Shown: positions 7,027 through 11,856 of the stretch, in pieces
Layout: each line of letters starts with the position of its first letter
Position numbering within the stretch: position 1 is the stretch's first letter
Source: Porticoccus sp964608185
GTDB lineage: Bacteria > Pseudomonadota > Gammaproteobacteria > Pseudomonadales > Porticoccaceae
Length of the DNA: 11,856 nt
Direction of reading: 5' to 3'
NCBI GenBank assembly: GCA_964608185.1
Contig: CAZSMR010000033.1
Span: forward strand, 1 to 11,856
The notes under the pieces: model-generated
What the model saw: the letters and a program-made list of their open reading frames with translations, nothing else
Database searches by the model: none
Told to the model about the DNA's origin: nothing
Made by a program: the position numbers and the translations under genes

Positions 7027-8388
7027 CTATTTTTCTGCAACATTCTGATTGTTACCAGTCTTAAAGACAGCGTCTGGACCCAGTTCGTTCGATTTTTGGG
7101 CTTCAATTATTGGGTTTTTCTCACTTTCGAGGAGGATGCTTTTCACTGCTACAGACTCTGCATCCGCTAACTCATTCATAATTTCAGCAGTATTATTCGT
7201 TCCAAAAAGCAGCTGAGATGATATATCTTGAATAACATTCATTGTTTTGGAGACATTAACAGCGGAGGATTCTTGTTCTGTTAAAGATTCAATGACCCCA
7301 TGTATCTGTTCGGCTAACAACAAAGAAGCTGCTTCAATATTTTTAATTTCGAGGTTTGCCTCCTCTGATATTTTTTTATCTTTAGCTACCGTTCGTACAA
7401 TTTCATCCAATAAACAGCAAGTTTCGTCTGTTTCTACATGGGCAACATTGATCAAAGCAGTTATTCGCTTAGTAGCTACACCGGAGCGTTCTGCTAATCT
7501 CTGAACTTCTTCAGCAACAACAGAGAATCCCTTTCCAGCATCACCAGCTGTAGATGCTTGAATTGCTGCGTTTAGACCGAGAATATGAGCCTGATCAGCC
7601 ATATCATCAAGGGCAAAAGCTATACTTTCTATTTCCTTAAAATTTTTACTTAGCTTGTTAATATTTTTTGATTTGTCATTGATTGCATTTTGCGTATGCC
7701 TTAAACCTATAATAGACTTTTGAATGATCACAGTACTTTTTTCTGATAAGGAGGATATTTTTTTTGTCTCGACTATTGTATTTTTTAGATTAACAGACTG
7801 TTTATGGAGGGCCATTTCTAAACCTTTCACAACTTTAATAGACGCTTTTATTTCATTTGATTGATGATCAGAGGCCTCTGCTAGTTGCGAGGCAATAACT
7901 CGAATTTCATTTACTGTTGCAGAAAAATTATCTGACAAACCTTGAGTGATTTTACTATCAGACTGCAAGCGACTAGTAACAAAATTTATGGCTTCTGCAA
8001 TACTACTATTCTCATTTAAAGTACTATTATAATCTTTATTCAACTCAGAACACCTTAAAGAGTCGCACTCACCTAATAACATAAGTATAGCCTGGTGATT
8101 GTTTCTTTCTATTTCTGACCTTTTTGATGATCTTTGATACACCTCAACCATAATTAGTATTAATAAAACACAACCTAACGCTAAAGCAGAGATGATAGGA
8201 TAGGAGAATTTCTGATAATCATCTAAAAATAATATAATACTAAGTGTTTTATCCACTTGCTCTTGAATAAGTGGCAAAGAAAAAACTACCCAGCTCATAT
8301 ACCCAATATAACCTAATGTTACTAACAAAGTTAAACTTGTAATTATGAGAACTAGGCTCTTTTTGGTCTGCTGCATTTCTTTATTCAT
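7027..8388 (-). CDS. PilJ-like methyl-accepting chemoreceptor, periplasmic domain lost
   Basis: An inner-membrane chemoreceptor of 453 residues with two transmembrane helices (about 11-36 and 62-84) and only about 25 residues between them. The cytoplasmic part follows PilJ, the receptor of the Chp system for twitching motility and surface sensing in Pseudomonas. It has NNHQAILMLL after TM2, then LAEASDHQSNEI, the signalling tip LNAAIQASTAGDAGKGF (N273 in it) with VVAEEVQRLAERS, and SKTMNVIQDISSQ near the end. The IQAS-AG form instead of IEAARAG is typical of PilJ. PilJ is usually about 680 residues with large periplasmic domains, which are absent here. No CheR/CheB tether pentapeptide is seen at the C terminus. 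A minus-strand GGAGAT about 10 nt before the ATG serves as Shine-Dalgarno. It is divergent from gshB, as the pilGHIJ cluster is in Pseudomonas, but pilG, pilH, pilI, pilK and chpA are not adjacent. Orthology to PilJ is likely; function is uncertain. Confidence 0.82.
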   Translation of the reverse strand: MNKEMQQTKKSLVLIITSLTLLVTLGYIGYMSWVVFSLPLIQEQVDKTLSIILFLDDYQKFSYPIISALALGCVLLILIMVEVYQRSSKRSEIERNNHQAILMLLGECDSLRCSELNKDYNSTLNENSSIAEAINFVTSRLQSDSKITQGLSDNFSATVNEIRVIASQLAEASDHQSNEIKASIKVVKGLEMALHKQSVNLKNTIVETKKISSLSEKSTVIIQKSIIGLRHTQNAINDKSKNINKLSKNFKEIESIAFALDDMADQAHILGLNAAIQASTAGDAGKGFSVVAEEVQRLAERSGVATKRITALINVAHVETDETCCLLDEIVRTVAKDKKISEEANLEIKNIEAASLLLAEQIHGVIESLTEQESSAVNVSKTMNVIQDISSQLLFGTNNTAEIMNELADAESVAVKSILLESEKNPIIEAQKSNELGPDAVFKTGNNQNVAEK

Positions 8389-8608
8389 ACTGATAAATCT
8401 CCAGATGAAAAACTTTTTTTATTTTATCTTATTATTATATTTAAGGCTTGGATTCTCAGAACTAAAAAATATTTTATAGCGAAATTAACAAAATGGAACT
8501 TACAAGCCTAAGCATAAGTGACTCAATATGGTTTTAAAAAACAGAGAATGATTTATAGTGATAGACATATTTTGGATATTAACAATATATCAACATGATT
8601 GGCTAATT

Positions 8609-8613
8609 AAGGG
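8609..8613 (+). promoter_or_regulatory. Ribosome binding site deciding the gshB start
   Basis: AAGGG (in AAGGGCGAG) lies 7 nt before the ATG at 8621. The longer reading from the GTG at 8558 has no comparable site and adds 21 residues that match nothing in GshB, so the ATG is preferred. Confidence 0.7.
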
Positions 8614-8620
8614 CGAGCAA

Positions 8621-9565
8621 ATGATAAAAACACTCGGTATTGTTATGGATCCCATTGAATCAATTAGCCCATACAAAGATACCACTCTTTTATTGCTTTT
8701 AGCAGCCCAAGAAAAAGGCTGGAAAATTAAGTACATGGAGCAACATGATCTGTCCCTTGATAATGATGATCCGGTAGCTAGCATGACAGAGCTGTCTGTT
8801 AAAGACGACGAATTCAGTTGGTTTTCTAAAGGTAAAAAGGAACTCGGTATGCTATCAGATCTAGATGTAATTCTGATGCGGAAAGATCCACCCTTTGATA
8901 CCGAATATATCTACACAACATATATACTAGAAGCAGCAGAAAAATTAGGTGTAATGGTTTTTAATAAACCTCAAAGTCTTCGGGACTGCAACGAAAAAAT
9001 TTTTGCGACACACTTTCCACAATGCATGCCGCCTCTAATAATTAGTAGTGCTGCAGAACAGATAAAAAGTTTTCTAAAAATACACTTAGACATTGTCCTA
9101 AAGCCTTTGGACGGGATGGGCGGGGCTTCTATTTTTAAAGTTAGTAAAAATGATGTAAATATCAATGTGATAATAGAAACTCTTACCAATAACGGTACGA
9201 AAACTATAATGGCACAAAAGTTTATACCCGAAATAAGTGAGGGAGATAAACGCATTATTATGATCGATGGAGAACCTGTGCCTTACTGTTTAGCGAGAAT
9301 TCCACCAGAGGGGGATATTCGTGGAAATTTAGCAGTGGGCGGAAAAGGTGTTGTACAACCGTTAAGTAAACGCGATCTTTGGATTGCTGACCAGGTCGGG
9401 GAAACACTAAAAGGGAAGGGTATTTTATTTGCTGGATTAGACATCATCGGTGATTATATGACAGAAATTAATATCACAAGCCCTACTTGTGCCAGAGAAA
9501 TTGATCGTGAAAAATCAACAGATATAGGAGGCAAACTACTAGCTGCTATCGAAAAGAGCCTGTAA
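8621..9565 (+). CDS. gshB: Glutathione synthetase
   Basis: Joins gamma-glutamylcysteine and glycine with ATP to make glutathione; a cytoplasmic ATP-grasp enzyme. From the ATG at 8621 it is 314 residues (E. coli 316) and begins MIKTLGIVMDPI, as the family does. Visible blocks are LDVILMRKDPPFDTEYIY (R87-D93 inside), NKPQSLRDCNEK from N115, the ATP-binding LKPLDGMGGASIF (K161 to F172), EGDKRIIMIDGEPVPYCLARIP, GNLAVGGKG, and the C-terminal metal-binding TEINITSPTCAREI (E282, N284). It is divergent from the PilJ-like gene and 232 bp away, and precedes yqgF by roughly 110 bp. In Pseudomonas and E. coli the genes tonB and/or yqgE sit between gshB and yqgF; neither is present here, and the spacer shows no remnant of them. 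Confidence 0.97.
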   Translation: MIKTLGIVMDPIESISPYKDTTLLLLLAAQEKGWKIKYMEQHDLSLDNDDPVASMTELSVKDDEFSWFSKGKKELGMLSDLDVILMRKDPPFDTEYIYTTYILEAAEKLGVMVFNKPQSLRDCNEKIFATHFPQCMPPLIISSAAEQIKSFLKIHLDIVLKPLDGMGGASIFKVSKNDVNINVIIETLTNNGTKTIMAQKFIPEISEGDKRIIMIDGEPVPYCLARIPPEGDIRGNLAVGGKGVVQPLSKRDLWIADQVGETLKGKGILFAGLDIIGDYMTEINITSPTCAREIDREKSTDIGGKLLAAIEKSL

Positions 9566-9673
9566 TTTTATTTTTCTTAAAATAATAATCAAAATATCAA
9601 GTAACATAACCAAAAAATACGTTTTCTAGACAACTACTAAGCCATAACGGAAATAAAAACTATCGCGAATAAA

Positions 9674-10120
9674 ATTTGTACTATATTGGCCTTTGATTTT
9701 GGTACGCGCCAAATAGGTGTAGCTATTGGGCAGGCTCTGTTGAATACAGCAAACCCCCTAACTATTCTTCGAGCTAATGATGGTATTCCTGATTGGAAGC
9801 AACTCAAATTGCTGATCGATGACTGGGAGCCAGATCAGGTTCTTGTGGGGTTGCCGCTCAATATGGACGGGAGCGAGAGTAACTTTTGTCAACGAACACG
9901 TAAATTTGGGCGTAGAATACATGGTAAATATGGAGTAAAAGTAGCTATGGTTGATGAGCGACTTTCTACATTTTCAGCGAAAAATCCAAATCAGGTCAAA
10001 CGTCGTCAAAATAACAGAACGACTTTAAAGAACTACCGTGAAAATCCTATAGATGATATTGCAGCTGTCATTATTTTACAGACCTGGCTATCAGATCCGA
10101 CTATTGGCATAGAGCCTTAG
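9674..10120 (+). CDS. yqgF: YqgF/RuvX-type RNase H-fold nuclease, start codon uncertain
   Basis: A putative Holliday-junction-resolvase-like protein also tied to 16S pre-rRNA 5'-end processing. The fold is clear: LAFDFGTRQIGVAIGQ at the N terminus, DQVLVGLPLNMDGSE, FGRRIHGKYGVKVAMVDERLS and NPIDDIAAVIILQTWL. The three catalytic acids are present (Asp of FDFG, Glu of VDERLS, first Asp of PIDD). The only ordinary start codon in frame is TTG at 9686, which gives MAFDFG and cuts off the beginning of the first strand. Upstream the frame stays open from the stop at 9638, encoding ...ICTILAFDFG, which fits the family's TLLAFDFG, but it contains no ATG, GTG or TTG. I placed the start at ATT 9674 as the best fit, which gives 148 residues. 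TTG 9686 (144 residues) is the conventional alternative. Neither has a good Shine-Dalgarno. Confidence 0.85.
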   Translation: MCTILAFDFGTRQIGVAIGQALLNTANPLTILRANDGIPDWKQLKLLIDDWEPDQVLVGLPLNMDGSESNFCQRTRKFGRRIHGKYGVKVAMVDERLSTFSAKNPNQVKRRQNNRTTLKNYRENPIDDIAAVIILQTWLSDPTIGIEP

Positions 10121-10153
10121 TGCAATAAAAATTTTTATTTTGTAACTGAATAT

Positions 10154-10846
10154 ATGATTAATATACCTGTAAATCTAGCTAGTATTTATAACCGAATAGA
10201 CCTTGCTCTCAAGGGAACCGATCGTAGCCGAAAAGATGTTATTCTTATTGCAGCTAGTAAAGGACAATCTTCTAGTGCTATAAGAATTGCATATGACTGC
10301 GGGCAGAGACATTTTGGAGAGAATTACTTACAAGAGGCATTGCGAAAACAAAAGGAGCTTTTGGATCTATCAGATATATGCTGGCATTTTATTGGCCCCA
10401 TGCAATCAAATAAAACAGGAAAAATATCAAATAACTTTGACTGGGTTCATACAATTGATCGAGCAAAGATTGCTGAACGACTTAATATATCTAGAGAAGA
10501 TGGTAAGCCCCCATTAAACGTTTGTATTCAAGTAAACATCAGCGAAGAGACCACTAAGTCAGGAGTTTCAGTTTATGAATGCACTGAAATTGCTAATATC
10601 GTTTCAACCTTCCCTTCTCTGTGTCTTAGGGGTTTAATGACAATGCCTAAAAATAATACAACCAAGGAAGAATACAAGGAAATGTGTCAAACTATGTCAA
10701 CAATTCTTCTGAAAACAAAAAGTGAAGTTTCTCAATTAACGACATTAGACACACTTTCTATGGGGATGTCTTCAGATTTTGAATTGGCTATCAAAAATGG
10801 GGCAACTATGGTGAGAATAGGTTCGGCTATTTTTGGTCCTAGATAA
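10154..10846 (+). CDS. yggS: PLP homeostasis protein, YggS/PROSC family
   Basis: Binds pyridoxal 5'-phosphate on a Lys and buffers its level; no enzymatic activity is established for the family. It has 230 residues (E. coli YggS 234), a single alanine-racemase-like TIM barrel. K36 in LIAASKGQ is the PLP lysine. Further family motifs are GQRHFGENYLQEA, WHFIGPMQSNKTG, VHTIDR, VCIQVNISEETTKSG, LRGLMTMP, and the phosphate-binding end SMGMSSDFELAIKNGATMVRIGSAIFG. The ATG is 33 bp after the yqgF stop and has only a weak Shine-Dalgarno. proC follows within about 35 bp, a common pairing in gammaproteobacteria. The pilT gene that usually lies on the other strand between yqgF and yggS in related genomes is absent. 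Confidence 0.96.
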   Translation: MINIPVNLASIYNRIDLALKGTDRSRKDVILIAASKGQSSSAIRIAYDCGQRHFGENYLQEALRKQKELLDLSDICWHFIGPMQSNKTGKISNNFDWVHTIDRAKIAERLNISREDGKPPLNVCIQVNISEETTKSGVSVYECTEIANIVSTFPSLCLRGLMTMPKNNTTKEEYKEMCQTMSTILLKTKSEVSQLTTLDTLSMGMSSDFELAIKNGATMVRIGSAIFGPR

Positions 10847-10867
10847 TTACTCGTAAAACAAATGATT

Positions 10868-10872
10868 AAGGA
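10868..10872 (+). promoter_or_regulatory. Ribosome binding site deciding the proC start
   Basis: AAGGA lies 7 nt before the GTG at 10880. It is inside the reading frame that would be used from the ATG at 10862, which itself has no Shine-Dalgarno. The GTG start gives MNKPKLAFIGGGNMA, the usual N terminus of ProC. Confidence 0.65.
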
Positions 10873-10879
10873 TAGTACT

Positions 10880-11701
10880 GTGAATAAACCAAAGCTGGCA
10901 TTTATAGGTGGTGGCAATATGGCTAAAAGCCTTGTAGGTGGGTTGTTAGAAAAAGGTTTTTATTCGAAGAATATTACTGTCAGTGATCCTCTTGAAAAAA
11001 ATCTTAATCAACTTAGTCAAAGATTTGGTGTCAATACTACTTCAGATAATTCTGTAGCAGTTAGAAATGCAGACTTAGTGGTCCTTTCAATAAAACCTCA
11101 AATAATGCAATCGGTTTGCAAAGCGCTAGTAGTTTCTTTAAAGAATATGCCGCCAATAATTTCAATTGCTGCGGGGATACCGTTGGAATCTCTAGAAAAG
11201 TGGCTTGGCAAGAATACTCCTATCATCAGATGCATGCCCAATACTCCTGCCCTTGTTCAAACAGGTGCGGCAGGTTTATTTGCAAACTCTAATGTCAATC
11301 AAAAACAACGTGATCTAGCTCAAGAAATTTTTAATGCTGTTGGAATATGTTGCTGGCTTGAGAAAGAAGATGATATTGATTTAGTCACAGCTGTTTCAGG
11401 AAGTGGTCCAGCATATTTTTTCCTTTTTATGGAAACTATGGAAAAAGTAGCTGTAGACTTAGGTTTATCCCAAGAAATCTCTCGTAAGTTAATCTTACAA
11501 ACAGCATTAGGGGCGGCCAAAATGGCCATTGAGTCTGATAACAATCCTGCAGAATTAAGAGAACAAGTTACGTCGCCTCATGGCACTACAGAAAAGGCTG
11601 TTGATACTTTTATTCAAAAAGATATTTTAGGGTTATTTGAAAAAGCAATTGGTAATGCAGTCAAGCGAGCCAAGGAAATGGCAAAAGAAGCAAAAAATTA
11701 A
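10880..11701 (+). CDS. proC: Pyrroline-5-carboxylate reductase
   Basis: Reduces 1-pyrroline-5-carboxylate to L-proline with NAD(P)H, the last step of proline synthesis; a cytoplasmic oligomer. From the GTG at 10880 it is 273 residues, the usual family length. The Rossmann motif FIGGGNMA is at 8-15, VVLSIKPQ follows in the dinucleotide domain, RCMPNTPA contains M119-P123, and the C-terminal helical domain carries AVSGSGPAYFF (171-181), LQTALGAAKMA and the signature ELREQVTSPHGTTEKAV. The start choice rests on AAGGA 7 nt upstream; an ATG at 10862 would add six residues but lacks a ribosome binding site. It lies between yggS and yggT on the same strand, probably in one transcript with them. Confidence 0.96.
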   Translation: MNKPKLAFIGGGNMAKSLVGGLLEKGFYSKNITVSDPLEKNLNQLSQRFGVNTTSDNSVAVRNADLVVLSIKPQIMQSVCKALVVSLKNMPPIISIAAGIPLESLEKWLGKNTPIIRCMPNTPALVQTGAAGLFANSNVNQKQRDLAQEIFNAVGICCWLEKEDDIDLVTAVSGSGPAYFFLFMETMEKVAVDLGLSQEISRKLILQTALGAAKMAIESDNNPAELREQVTSPHGTTEKAVDTFIQKDILGLFEKAIGNAVKRAKEMAKEAKN

Positions 11702-11743
11702 ATTCGGTAAGATCAATCAACGTAATTAACGAGCAGAAGAGCT

Positions 11744-11856
11744 ATGATGACATTGACCGCAGTATCAACTTATTTAGTGCAAACTCTAGGAAGTTTTTAT
11801 TTAACTATAGTAATTTTGCGTTTCTTATTGCAATTGGTTAGAGCAGATTTTTATAA
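11744..11856 (+). CDS. yggT: YggT family membrane protein, N-terminal part only
   Basis: 37 codons plus two bases are visible before the right edge. The start is ATG 11744 (or the adjacent ATG 11747). The translation has one hydrophobic segment (about residues 11-31) ending RFLLQLVRADFY, the hallmark of the first YggT repeat, in which this helix is followed by an RADFYNP-type motif. YggT proteins are inner-membrane proteins of about 190 residues with unclear function, linked in E. coli to osmotic tolerance. A purine-rich GAAGAG lies shortly before the ATG. The position 42 bp after proC matches the yggS-proC-yggT order of Pseudomonas (PA0394-PA0392). Confidence 0.85.
   Translation, partial: MMTLTAVSTYLVQTLGSFYLTIVILRFLLQLVRADFY

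Noticed and set aside
8444..8509. 7-bp inverted repeat AGGCTTG/CAAGCCT in the pilJ-like/gshB spacer
   Set aside because: The arms are over 50 bp apart with no further symmetry; too weak to call a regulatory site.
9568..9585. AT-only inverted repeat TTATTTT-TCTT-AAAATAA after gshB
   Set aside because: No G:C pair in the stem and no following T-tract; not credible as a terminator.
9566..9673. Search for remnants of tonB or yqgE between gshB and yqgF
   Set aside because: The spacer is short and AT-rich, and no reading frame in it resembles either protein.
10124..10139. Perfect 16-bp palindrome AATAAAAATTTTTATT just after yqgF
   Set aside because: Only A and T and with no loop, so a stable RNA hairpin is unlikely; expected by chance in such AT-rich spacers.
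1..11856. A new multi-gene defence, mobile or biosynthetic system
   Set aside because: All genes belong to known core-metabolism or regulatory families; no transposase, integrase, toxin-antitoxin, CRISPR or reverse transcriptase signature is visible.

Overview
The window looks like chromosomal DNA of an AT-rich gammaproteobacterium (GC by eye in the mid-to-high 30s %). Every intact gene has a recognisable proteobacterial counterpart: TrpE, Rpe, UbiD, FabY, a GlxA/AraC regulator, a PilJ-type receptor, GshB, YqgF/RuvX, YggS, ProC and YggT. The FabY and UbiD sequences and the PilJ-gshB-yqgF-yggS-proC-yggT order point to a Pseudomonas/Cellvibrio-like lineage. Compared with that arrangement many genes are missing (gph, pilGHI/pilK/chpA, tonB, yqgE, pyr genes, pilT/pilU). 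This suggests a streamlined or reduced genome, but the lifestyle cannot be read from the window. I see no tRNA, rRNA, CRISPR array, IS element, integrase or phage gene.

Layout. Positions 1-2232 (minus strand) hold rpe followed by trpE, which runs off the left edge; the 236 bp between them contain a hairpin followed by a T-tract on the minus strand. Positions 2233-2394 are a divergent promoter region with paired direct repeats and a short palindrome. Next comes ubiD (plus), convergent with fabY (minus, 3924-5825). fabY is divergent from a GlxA-family regulator (plus, 5949-6965). The spacer between them carries two 17-bp direct repeats with a 21-bp period, ending in the regulator's first codons. 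A hairpin terminator (6976-7023) separates the regulator from a convergent, shortened PilJ-like receptor (minus, 7027-8388). From 8621 to the right edge gshB, yqgF, yggS, proC and yggT all read rightward; yggT is cut by the edge.

How the genes work together. Most are core metabolism: tryptophan synthesis (trpE), pentose phosphate pathway (rpe), ubiquinone synthesis (ubiD), initiation of fatty-acid synthesis (fabY), glutathione (gshB), PLP homeostasis and proline (yggS-proC). The parts worth a second look are regulatory or evolutionary. They are the AraC-like operator between fabY and glxA, the orphan PilJ-like receptor that has lost its large periplasmic sensor and its Chp partners, and yqgF, which has no conventional start codon at the expected place. 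I found no clearly new multi-gene system, and the window should not be presented as containing one.
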